From Pseudomonadota bacterium (GTDB taxonomy: Bacteria; Pseudomonadota; Alphaproteobacteria; Caulobacterales; Caulobacteraceae): a stretch of DNA of 6,854 bases. The stretch is from assembly GCA_023432855.1 (NCBI GenBank), contig JAEZEZ010000080.1, positions 1 through 6,854 on the forward strand, in the 5' to 3' direction. The notes beneath the pieces are model-generated. The model was not told the DNA's origin. It worked only from the letters and a program-made list of their open reading frames with translations, and did no database searches. The position numbers and the translations under genes are program-made. Shown here piece by piece: positions 1-6,854 of this stretch (position 1 is the stretch's first letter; each line of letters begins with the position of its first letter).

Positions 1-1
1 G

Positions 2-525
2 CCCCCGGGCGCCGGCGGACGCCAGCGTGGCGGCGCCGGGGGCGGCAACATGGCCGGGCGCATCGTCGAGGAACTCGACCTCGACGCCGCCCAGAAGGCG
101 AAGGTCGAACCCATCCTGCAGCAGGCCCAGCAGAAGGCGCGCTCGGCCGCCGGCGGGGCTGCCGCGGCCGGACGGAACGGGGGCCGCGGCGGGGGGCGCA
201 ATCCCGCCCGCGCCGCCGCCTTCAACGAGGCCTTCGACCAGATCCGGCCCCTGCTGCGTCCCGACCAGCAGGCCCGGCTGGAGACCCTGCGCGGCCGGTT
301 CGCGGGCGGCGGCCAGCGCGGCGTGGTCTGGGTGCTGCGCGACGGCGAGCCGGTGCAGGTCTCGGTGCGCCTCGGCGCCACCGACGGCTCCTACACCGAG
401 GTGATCGGCGGGCGTCTGCGCCAGGGCGACCGGGTGATCACCGGCGGCGGGCCGCGGCCGAAGCCGTCCGAACGCGACCAGCGCCAGGCCCAGCGCCGCG
501 CCGGCGGCGGCCTCGGGATGCGCTG

Positions 526-526
<1 letters not shown>
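2..526 (+). CDS. MacA/HlyD-type periplasmic adaptor subunit, C-terminal part (5' truncated by window edge)
   Basis: The reading frame is open from the window edge, so the gene starts upstream; 174 residues are visible and the ATG at 50 is internal. The last third, with WVLRDGEPVQVSVRLGATDG and then GDRVITGGG, matches the membrane-proximal end of MacA-like RND/ABC adaptors (residues about 101-143 of the visible part). The adaptor links the inner-membrane transporter to an outer-membrane channel in the periplasm. Before that part lies an unusual insert: a Gly-rich linker (residues 1-16), a helix with LDLDAAQ (25-31), a Gly/Ala/Arg linker, and a second helix with LLRPDQQARL. The two helices resemble the LTxxQ motifs of Spy/CpxP-type periplasmic proteins; this is a motif-level resemblance only. 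The tail is basic and Gly-rich. The stop TGA shares its A with the ATG of the ABC ATPase gene, so the two are probably translated together as one operon. Confidence 0.85.
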
Positions 527-1211
<685 letters not shown>

Positions 1212-1215
<4 letters not shown>

Positions 1216-2441
1216 GGACCCAGGAGCTCATCCGCTTCGCCCTGGGCGCCATCGTCGCCCACCCCATGCGCAGCGCCCTGACCTCGCTCGGCGTGGTCAT
1301 CGGGGTGGCGGCAGTGGTGATGATGACCTCCGTCGGCCTGGGCGCCCAGAAGCAGGTCGAGGAGGCGCTGTCCGGGCTCGGCACCAACATGCTGGTGATC
1401 CGCTCCGGCGCCGGTCGCGGAGGCGGGCCCGTGCGCGGCGAGGCCGGCAGCGGCGAGAGCCTGACCAGCGACGACGCCATGGCCATCCGCGAACTGGACG
1501 GCGTGCGCGCCGTGTCCCCGGCGGTGACCGGGGGCGCCCAGCTGGTCGCCGACGGCGCCAACTGGCGCTCGCGCATCGAGGGCGTCACGCCCGACTATCT
1601 GATCGCGCGCGACCTCGTCCTGCGATCGGGCCAGATGTTCGACGAGCAGGCGGCCGAGAGCGGCCGCAAGGTCGCGGTGGTCGGCCAGACCGTGGTCAAC
1701 GAACTGTTCGGCGAGGGCGCCGATCCCGTGGGGGCGCGGCTGCGCGTCGGCCCCATCCCCTTCACCATCATCGGCGTCCTGGAGAGCAAGGGGCAGACCG
1801 GCTTCCAGGACCAGGACGACATCGTGCTGGTGCCGCTCGACGCCGCCCGCTCGCGCATCGTCGGGCGGGGCCTGTCGGGCGACCAGGTGAACCAGATCTA
1901 CGTCAAGGCCGTCGACGAGGACGCCCTCTACATGCTGGAGAACGACGTGGCCGAGCTGCTGCGACAGCGCCACCGTATCCAGCCGGGCGACGACGACGAC
2001 TTCCGGGTCCAGAACCTGACCTCCATCCAGGAGGCGGCGCAGTCCTCGACCCAGACCTTCACCATCCTGCTGGCGGCGGTGGCCGGGGTGTCGCTGGTGG
2101 TCGGCGGCGTCGGCATCATGAACATCATGCTGGTCAGCGTCACCGAGCGGACGCGCGAGATCGGCCTGCGCATGGCGGTCGGCGCGCGGCGATCGGACGT
2201 GTTGATGCAGTTCGCGCTGGAGGCGGTTGCCCTGTCGCTGGCCGGGGGCCTGATCGGCCTGGCCATCGGCGTGGGCGGGGCGCTGGTGATCTCCAACCTG
2301 GGCGACTGGCCCGCCGCCATCCCGGCCTGGGCCGCGCCCCTGGCGCTCGGCTTCTCCAGCTTCGTGGGCGTCGCCTTCGGCGCCTACCCCGCCTGGCGCG
2401 CCGCCCAGCTCGACCCGATCGAGGCCCTGCGCCGGGAGTAG
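1212..2441 (+). CDS. ABC transporter permease, MacB type (MacB_PCD plus FtsX domains)
   Basis: This 409-residue inner-membrane protein has the MacB topology: one transmembrane helix near the N-terminus (about 22-42), a large periplasmic domain (about 45-280), then three helices at about 283-310, 331-361 and 370-395. The family hallmarks are clear: GVVIGVAAVVMM in helix 1, GGVGIMNIMLVSVTERTREI (298-317), GLRMAVGARRSDVLMQF just after it, and the ending YPAWRAAQLDPIEALRRE. MacB-type permeases do not move substrate through the membrane; they use ATP hydrolysis in the cytoplasm to drive a periplasmic movement that pushes substrate through the adaptor and outer-membrane channel. With the preceding adaptor and ATPase genes it forms a probable three-gene operon; the start overlaps the ATPase stop by four bases. 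The length is typical for a permease lacking a fused ATPase. Export of peptides, lipids or macrolide-like compounds are all possible. Confidence 0.95.
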
Positions 2442-2451
2442 GCGCGCGTGC

Positions 2452-3315
2452 CTACGAACTCCTCGACCTTGTCCCGGGACTGCGGCTCCAACAGGGCATG
2501 CGCGGCTTCAGCCGGTAGAATGCCGCGACCGTGTTGGCGTCCTGGCAAGTCACCTGACACTTCTGGCCGGTCTTCCACCATCCGCACCCGTCGACCGGCT
2601 GTTGACGTGCCTTGCAGGCGCGAAAGTTGGCCTCGCCAGGCGCCGTCAGCAGATAGGTGCGGCTCCAACCGCGGCTCGGTGGAAACCGGCCCTGGCGCAC
2701 CTTGGAGCTTTGATCCGCCAGGTAATGCATCAGCGAGCAAGGATCGTACGAACTGCCCAGCTTCAGGGGACGCGGGCTCCCCACATTCGCCAGCGCCTCG
2801 GCGCAACCCGGCCCGCCCTTTGCGCAGGCTCCGAGGACGCCCGCTACGGGACGGAAGTCCAGATAGCGGTCTCGGTCGATGCGCTGATGCTCGTGCATGA
2901 GTCCCAGCACGTGGCCCAACTCATGAAGGACGCTGCCGTAGCTGCAGGCGCCCAGCCTGACGAGGCCGCCGCTGAAAGTGTTTCCATCATGCCGGAAAGC
3001 GCGGTGGTAGCCCGTCAGCGCGTCGCAGCGCGCCCCTTTCGCGAGGTTGTAGACGCGAAGGGTGTCACGGCCCGGCTTGGGGGTCTCGACGAACCGCACC
3101 CCGCTCTTGCGGTTCCATTCGGCCATGGCGCGGCGGAGCAGCCGGTCCCGGCCCGCGGCACGGACATCCGGGTGGATCCAGACGGGGATCGTTGCGGTCG
3201 GCCAGGGCTCAACGCCGGCCTCCACGGCGGCGGCGCGCGCTTCGGGTGCGCCAAACTGCATCGCTCCCGCGAAGATCGCCGCGGCAATCGACAGGCCTCT
3301 GATCTCGCGCCGCAT
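2452..3315 (-). CDS. Secreted astacin-like (M12A) zinc metalloprotease
   Basis: This 287-residue protein probably cleaves peptide bonds outside the cytoplasm. The zinc-binding motif HELGHVLGLMHEHQRIDRD (131-149) fits the astacin pattern HExxHxxGxxHExxRxD, with ligands His131, His135 and His141 and catalytic Glu132. The Met-turn SLMHY (194-198) includes the tyrosine that serves as the extra zinc ligand in astacins. An N-terminal signal peptide is visible: Met-Arg-Arg-Glu-Ile-Arg, a hydrophobic stretch (about 8-22), and a likely AxA cut after Ala28. There are ten cysteines outside the signal (97, 124, 164, 171, 193, 234, 244, 253, 257, 275), suggesting a disulfide-rich exported protein. The start was chosen at 3315 because the signal peptide begins there and GGAG lies 5 bases upstream; the open frame reaches 3603 but that part looks non-coding. 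No long propeptide is seen. The last 15 residues are Ser/Arg-rich and unlike a folded domain. Its substrate is unknown. It converges on the permease gene. Confidence 0.9.
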   Translation of the reverse strand: MRREIRGLSIAAAIFAGAMQFGAPEARAAAVEAGVEPWPTATIPVWIHPDVRAAGRDRLLRRAMAEWNRKSGVRFVETPKPGRDTLRVYNLAKGARCDALTGYHRAFRHDGNTFSGGLVRLGACSYGSVLHELGHVLGLMHEHQRIDRDRYLDFRPVAGVLGACAKGGPGCAEALANVGSPRPLKLGSSYDPCSLMHYLADQSSKVRQGRFPPSRGWSRTYLLTAPGEANFRACKARQQPVDGCGWWKTGQKCQVTCQDANTVAAFYRLKPRMPCWSRSPGTRSRSS

Positions 3316-3320
3316 CTCGT

Positions 3321-3324
3321 CTCC
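3321..3324 (-). promoter_or_regulatory. Ribosome binding site of the astacin-like protease
   Basis: On the minus strand GGAG stands 5 bases before the ATG at 3315. It decides the start, because it places translation exactly at the beginning of the signal peptide rather than at upstream in-frame ATG codons. Confidence 0.7.
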
Positions 3325-3430
3325 GGTGTCCGCGCCAAGTCTACGATACCCGCACCCCGCCGCCCGCAGAATTCCCAAGCGGAGCCGTTTTGCGGCCCTT
3401 ATTGGCGGTTCACCTCGGCCGCATGGGGAC

Positions 3431-3435
3431 GGAGG
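3431..3435 (+). promoter_or_regulatory. GGAGG ribosome binding site favouring a TTG start at 3443
   Basis: GGAGG ends 7 bases before an in-frame TTG at 3443, which is an ideal distance. The ATG at 3461 has its own GGAGG (3455-3459) only one base away, too close for normal initiation. The TonB-like protein may therefore begin six codons earlier than annotated, with initiator Met followed by KPGGG. Confidence 0.45.
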
Positions 3436-3460
3436 GCCGTGGTTGAAGCCGGGCGGAGGC

Positions 3461-4102
3461 ATGACGCGGCGCCAGCGCCTGCGGCTCATCCAGGGCGCCG
3501 CCGCCGTGGGGGCCGTGGTGCTGCACCTGGGCTTCCTGGCGGTGTTGCGGCCGCAGGCCCGCCTGCTCGATCCGTCGACGATCCCGGGCGGCGCGCCGCC
3601 CATCCTGGTGACCCTTGAGCGCCTGCGCCCGACGCCTCAGGCCTCCCTCGCCCCCGCCCTCTCCGCGCCCCGCCAGCCGGCGGCCCAGCAAGCGGGCGCT
3701 GACCGTCCGTTCTCGCGGCCCCCGCCGCAGGCGGCCCCGGCGTGGCAGGTGCAGCCTGTGGCGCCGCCCGGCCCGGGCACGCCGGTCGTCGGCGGCATCC
3801 GGCTGGACTCCACCGGCCGGATCACCGTGGCGCCCGAGGTGCAGGGCGTGCTGCGTCGCACGACCGGTTGCGACTACGACGGCCCCCTCACCCGCGCCGA
3901 GCAGGACGCCTGCCACGACCGCATGGCCGCGAGCCGCAATGCGCCGCCGCTGGGGCTGACGGAAGACCGGTCGCGCGACCGCCAGTTGGCCGCCGACGCC
4001 CGCCGGCGCGAGGCCCTGCGCGAGTACCGCGAGGCCCCGCCCCCGGCCGGCCTGTTCGACGACCTCCGCGACATGGGCGGGGGCGACGGACCGCGAGAGT
4101 GA
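3461..4102 (+). CDS. TonB-like single-pass, proline-rich membrane protein of unknown function
   Basis: This protein has 213 residues from the ATG. A basic N-terminus (TRRQRLR) is followed by one hydrophobic helix (about 9-29) and then PPILVTLERLRP (46-57), an arrangement seen in TonB-type energy transducers and related cell-envelope proteins: cytoplasmic stub, one membrane pass, Pro/Ala-rich periplasmic spacer (57-108). The C-terminal part is not a recognisable TonB domain. It holds VAPEVQGVLRRTTGCDYD and then LTRAEQDAC, so Cys137 and Cys151 flank a short helix and could form a disulfide in the periplasm. A charged Arg/Glu/Ala-rich segment (169-191) and a Gly/Asp tail follow. I do not recognise a named family, and a role in the envelope is only inferred. 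The start is uncertain: TTG at 3443 has a better-placed ribosome site. Its TGA overlaps the GTG start of the SUKH gene, so the two are likely co-translated. Confidence 0.8.
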   Translation: MTRRQRLRLIQGAAAVGAVVLHLGFLAVLRPQARLLDPSTIPGGAPPILVTLERLRPTPQASLAPALSAPRQPAAQQAGADRPFSRPPPQAAPAWQVQPVAPPGPGTPVVGGIRLDSTGRITVAPEVQGVLRRTTGCDYDGPLTRAEQDACHDRMAASRNAPPLGLTEDRSRDRQLAADARRREALREYREAPPPAGLFDDLRDMGGGDGPRE

Positions 4103-4764
4103 TAACCCGTGGCTGGATCGAGCATGTGTTGAGGGAAGGCTTGCTGGACCGGACTCAGTTCTTGGCGCTGCTCTCGTCATCCTTGGATGACGAGCCGATT
4201 CACGTGGCTGGAGGCGCGCAGCTAGGCCGGCTTGGGGACGAAGGCCAGATTGCGTTTCTCCACACGCTCTATCCACCGCTCAGTGAGAACTTGATCGCCA
4301 CAGTGGAAGCCCGTCTCGGTTGCGACCTTCCCGCCAGCTACCGAGCCTTCCTCAGCCAGGTCAGCAACGGCGCCCGATTGTTCAACGTAATATCTCTCTA
4401 TGGGCTGGTGGAGCAGATCGATCGGGACCCTGCCCATCCACTCGGACAGCCGATTTCCATCGACTACGGCAACTCTCTCGAACCAGTCCCCGGCTTGGGT
4501 TCTGGCGAACTATGCATCGGAGGAATGGTCGGGTGGTCCTCTCATGGTCGCCTGATCCTCAGTCCAGGCGGGCGGGTCAAGTTGGCCCATCCAGACCATG
4601 GCGAAGTCGCCGTGGAATGGCCGAGCCTGCCCGAGTTTTTGACGTCCGAGATCGCGAGGCTGTCCGGGAGCCACGACCGTGCAGGGCGGCCAACGGTTTC
4701 GTGGACTGAAATGATGCACCCTGCCGGCCGCGTCTGGGAGACAGAAGCCGAGGGACGGGCCTGA
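4099..4764 (+). CDS. SMI1/KNR4 (SUKH) family protein
   Basis: This 221-residue cytoplasmic protein has no signal peptide or membrane segment. The SUKH core spans about 57-187: YPPLSENLIATVEARLGCDL, then LPASYRAFLSQVSNG (77-91), the family's most recognisable segment, followed by the strand-rich part with LYGLVEQIDRD (100-110), LCIGGMVGWSSHGRLILSPG and a closing helix (SLPEFLTSEIARL, 176-188). The first 55 residues are an extra, partly helical segment. SUKH proteins are often immunity proteins for contact-dependent or polymorphic toxins, but many are orphans with unknown roles; no toxin is visible here. The GTG at 4099 was chosen because no in-frame ATG exists before the core and GTGA overlaps the upstream stop, which suggests coupling. 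A GTG at 4126 is a weaker alternative. Two 60-base lines counted by hand gave 57% and 53% G+C, against 70% in the ABC ATPase gene, suggesting a foreign origin. Confidence 0.85.
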   Translation: MITRGWIEHVLREGLLDRTQFLALLSSSLDDEPIHVAGGAQLGRLGDEGQIAFLHTLYPPLSENLIATVEARLGCDLPASYRAFLSQVSNGARLFNVISLYGLVEQIDRDPAHPLGQPISIDYGNSLEPVPGLGSGELCIGGMVGWSSHGRLILSPGGRVKLAHPDHGEVAVEWPSLPEFLTSEIARLSGSHDRAGRPTVSWTEMMHPAGRVWETEAEGRA

Positions 4765-4775
4765 TATCCCCAACG

Positions 4776-4806
4776 AAAAAGGCCCGGAGATCGCTCTCCA
4801 GGCCTT
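4776..4806 (-). terminator. Rho-independent terminator of rpoC, possibly bidirectional
   Basis: Positions 4779-4790 and 4795-4806 pair as a 12-bp stem with one G-U wobble when read on the minus strand. The loop is GCGA, a stable GNRA tetraloop, and the stem runs into a short T tract (five T, 4780-4776, two of them in the stem). It begins about 27 bases past the rpoC stop. On the plus strand it also folds 14 bases past the SUKH stop, but the T run there (CTCGTTTTC) is interrupted, so termination in that direction is less certain. Confidence 0.85.
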
Positions 4807-4833
4807 CTCGTTTTCAGGCGTTCACCGCAGCGA

Positions 4834-6854
4834 TCAGGCCTCGGTGTTCTCCGTCTCGGCGGGCGCCGCCTCGGGGGCCGGCGCTTCCGCGGCGGCTTCC
4901 TCGGCGATCACTTCCGGCAGGGCCTCCATGGCCGCTTCGCGCTCGGCCGTCAGGGCCTCGTCGCGCTTGGTGGCGATGCGCTGGAGGCCGCGCAGGTAGG
5001 AGCCCGTGCCGGCCGGGATGAGGCGGCCGACGATGACGTTCTCCTTGAGGCCTTCCAGGGTGTCCACCTTGCCGTTGACCGACGCCTCGGTGAGCACGCG
5101 GGTGGTCTCCTGGAACGACGCGGCCGAGATGAACGAACGCGTCTGCAGCGAGGCCTTGGTGATGCCGAGCAGCACCGGCTGGGTGATCGCCGGGCGGCGC
5201 TTGTTCGCCTCCGCCTTGGCGTTCTCCGCGTCGACCTCGACCTTGTCCAGGTGATCGCCCTTGAGCAGGCCGGTCTCGCCCGGATCCATGATCTCGACCT
5301 TCTGCAGCATCTGACGGACGATCGTCTCGATGTGCTTGTCGTTGATCGGCACGCCCTGCAGTCGGTAGACCTCCTGGATCTCGTTCACCAGGTATTCGGC
5401 CAGGGCCTCGACGCCCTCGATGCGCAGGATGTCGTGCGGATCGGGGTTGCCGTCGATGATGTAGTCGCCCTTCTGGATCGTGTCGCCGTCGTGGACGGAG
5501 ATGTGCTTGCCCTTCGGAATGAGGAATTCCACGGGCTCGCCGGCCTCCCCGTCGACGCCTTCCGGCGTGATCTTGATCCGCCGCTTGTTCTTGTAGTCGC
5601 GGCCGAACTCGACCCGGCCGTCCATCTCGGCGATGACGGCGCAGTCCTTGGGACGACGCGCTTCGAACAGCTCCGCCACCCGCGGCAGACCGCCGGTGAT
5701 GTCGCGGGTCTTGGCGCTTTCGGTGGGCAGGCGGGCCAGCACGTCGCCGGGCTTGGCCTCGTCGCCGTCGACGACCGACAGGATGGCCCCCACCGGAAGC
5801 AGGTATCGGGCGTCGCCGCCGTTCGCCAGCTTCATGTAGGCGCCTTTCTCGTCGATCACCGCCACGGCCGGACGCAGGTCCGCGCCGCGCGGGCTGGCGC
5901 GCCAGTCGGCGATCACCCGCTGGGCGATGCCGGTGGCCTCGTCGGTCTCCTCGCGAACGGAGATGCCGTCGACCAGGTCCTCGAAGCGGACGCGGCCCTT
6001 CACCTCGGTGAGGATGGGGGTGGTGTACGGGTCCCACTCGGCCAGGCGCTGGCCCTTCTGAACCTCGTCACCGTCCTTGATGCGCAGGCGCGTGCCGTAC
6101 GGAACCTTGTAGGATTCCCGGTCCTTGCCGTCGACCTGGACCGTCACCAGCAGGTTGCGGCTCATCGAGATGAGGTCGCCGCCCGCGTTCTGCACCGTCG
6201 CGCCGCCGCTCACCCGCACGATGCCGTCGGACACCGCCTCGAAGAACGACTGCTCGGCCACCTGGGCCGCGCCGCCGATGTGGAAGGTCCGCATGGTCAG
6301 CTGGGTGCCCGGCTCGCCGATCGACTGGGCGGCGATGACGCCCACGGCCTCGCCGATGTTCACCCGCGTGCCACGGGCCAGGTCGCGGCCGTAGCAGGCG
6401 CCGCAGACGCCGACGTCGCTTTCGCAGGTCAGCACCGAGCGCACCTTCACCGACTGGACGCCGGCCTGCTCGAGGACCTCGATGGCCACCTCGTCCAGGT
6501 AGGTGTCGGCCGGCAGCAGGACCTGGTCGGAACCCGGCTCCTTGATGTCCTCGGCGGACACGCGGCCCAGCACACGCTGGCCGAGCGAGACGAGCACGTC
6601 GCCGCCCTCGACCACCGCCCGCAGGGTGATGCCGCGGGTCGAGCCGCAGTCGTCCTCGGTGATGATGCAGTCCTGGGCGACGTCGACCAGACGACGCGTC
6701 AGGTAACCCGAGTTAGCGGTCTTCAGAGCGGTATCGGCCAGACCTTTGCGCGCACCGTGGGTCGAGTTGAAGTACTCGAGAACAGAGAGGCCTTCCTTGA
6801 AGTTCGAAAGGATCGGCGTCTCGATGATCTCGCCCGACGGTTTCGTCATCAGGC
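4834..6854 (-). CDS. rpoC: DNA-directed RNA polymerase subunit beta' (RpoC), C-terminal part (5' truncated by window edge)
   Basis: RpoC forms half of the RNA polymerase active-site cleft. About 672 residues of its C-terminal half are visible; the frame runs off the window edge and the methionine at 6849 is internal (LMTKPSGEIIETPILSNF, close to E. coli RpoC). Numbering from that methionine, the second zinc-binding site is complete (Cys68, Cys142, Cys149, Cys152). The bridge-helix to trigger-loop area follows, with QSIGEPGTQLTMRTFHIGG (175-193) and catalytic trigger-helix residues Met186, Arg187 and His190. A long insertion (about 195-370) sits in the trigger loop, as in other proteobacteria. 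Then come TRDITGGLPRVAELFEARRP (381-400), NDKHIETIVRQML (503-515), SFISAASFQETTRVLTEA (572-589) and LKENVIVGRLIPAGTG (601-616). The end is an Ala/Glu/Pro-rich tail (about 635-671), probably disordered. The gene ends before a strong terminator, so it seems to be last in its transcript. Confidence 0.98.
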   Translation of the reverse strand, partial: LMTKPSGEIIETPILSNFKEGLSVLEYFNSTHGARKGLADTALKTANSGYLTRRLVDVAQDCIITEDDCGSTRGITLRAVVEGGDVLVSLGQRVLGRVSAEDIKEPGSDQVLLPADTYLDEVAIEVLEQAGVQSVKVRSVLTCESDVGVCGACYGRDLARGTRVNIGEAVGVIAAQSIGEPGTQLTMRTFHIGGAAQVAEQSFFEAVSDGIVRVSGGATVQNAGGDLISMSRNLLVTVQVDGKDRESYKVPYGTRLRIKDGDEVQKGQRLAEWDPYTTPILTEVKGRVRFEDLVDGISVREETDEATGIAQRVIADWRASPRGADLRPAVAVIDEKGAYMKLANGGDARYLLPVGAILSVVDGDEAKPGDVLARLPTESAKTRDITGGLPRVAELFEARRPKDCAVIAEMDGRVEFGRDYKNKRRIKITPEGVDGEAGEPVEFLIPKGKHISVHDGDTIQKGDYIIDGNPDPHDILRIEGVEALAEYLVNEIQEVYRLQGVPINDKHIETIVRQMLQKVEIMDPGETGLLKGDHLDKVEVDAENAKAEANKRRPAITQPVLLGITKASLQTRSFISAASFQETTRVLTEASVNGKVDTLEGLKENVIVGRLIPAGTGSYLRGLQRIATKRDEALTAEREAAMEALPEVIAEEAAAEAPAPEAAPAETENTEA

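Larger units (their letters stand above)
3316..3442. promoter_or_regulatory. Divergent intergenic region, presumed promoters of protease and TonB-like genes
   Basis: The two flanking genes point away from each other, so both promoters should lie here; this is inferred from layout. It has some AT-richer patches (around 3368-3378 and 3387-3405) inside GC-rich DNA. No convincing pair of -35 and -10 boxes with normal spacing was found by eye on either strand, and no clear operator repeat was seen. Confidence 0.35.

Noticed and set aside
2471..2480. Perfect 10-base palindrome GTCCCGGGAC as operator or terminator
   Set aside because: It lies within the protease coding sequence, is short, has no loop or T tract, and such palindromes are expected by chance in GC-rich DNA.
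3316..3460. Search for a sigma-70-like promoter in the divergent region
   Set aside because: Candidate boxes (for example TTGGGA and TATCGT on the minus strand) are 24 bases apart, too far for a usable promoter, so no specific promoter is claimed.
3316..3603. Upstream extension of the protease frame to an ATG at 3603
   Set aside because: It would bury the signal peptide 96 residues inside the protein, overlaps the TonB-like gene, and the residues are Arg/Pro-rich noise.
2602..3618. 338-codon plus-strand open frame opposite the protease
   Set aside because: The minus strand carries a signal peptide, zinc motif and Met-turn, so the plus frame is a shadow.
3410..4276. 288-codon minus-strand open frame opposite the TonB-like gene
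   Set aside because: Low-complexity Arg/Ala/Gly composition and no motif; the plus strand has a membrane anchor and coupled downstream gene.
4814..6037. 407-codon minus-strand frame within rpoC
   Set aside because: It lies in another frame of rpoC, is extremely Arg/Gly-rich, and rpoC is unmistakable in this stretch.

Overview
The window reads as a chromosomal segment of a high-GC alphaproteobacterium. The beta-prime subunit (RpoC) carries the long proteobacterial insertion in its trigger loop, and the protein style and base composition (about 70% G+C in sampled core genes) suggest a Caulobacterales-like organism such as Caulobacter or Phenylobacterium. The genus is an inference from style, not a match.

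Layout. Positions 1-2441 (+) hold a tightly packed MacAB-type export operon: the 3' end of a periplasmic adaptor gene, an ABC ATPase, and a MacB-type permease. Each gene overlaps the next by 1 or 4 bases. The operon converges, with only 10 bases between stops, on a minus-strand gene (2452-3315) for a secreted astacin-family (M12A) zinc metalloprotease. A short divergent intergenic region (3316-3460) separates the protease from a plus-strand pair: a single-pass, proline-rich, TonB-like membrane protein (3461-4102) and, overlapping its stop by 4 bases, a SUKH (SMI1/KNR4) family protein (4099-4764). That pair converges on the 3' end of rpoC (4834 to the window edge, minus strand). A strong hairpin between them terminates rpoC and may act on both strands.

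How they work together. The three MacAB-type genes should form the inner-membrane and periplasmic part of one tripartite export pump; an outer-membrane TolC partner is not in the window. RpoC is core transcription machinery. The protease, TonB-like protein and SUKH protein form an accessory block, and its lower G+C in places (53-57% in lines sampled by hand) fits partial horizontal origin. The most unusual points are a Spy/LTxxQ-like helical insert in the adaptor, a complete astacin active site in a bacterial exported protein, and an orphan SUKH gene coupled to a TonB-like gene. No RNA genes, CRISPR arrays, insertion sequences or attachment sites were recognised.
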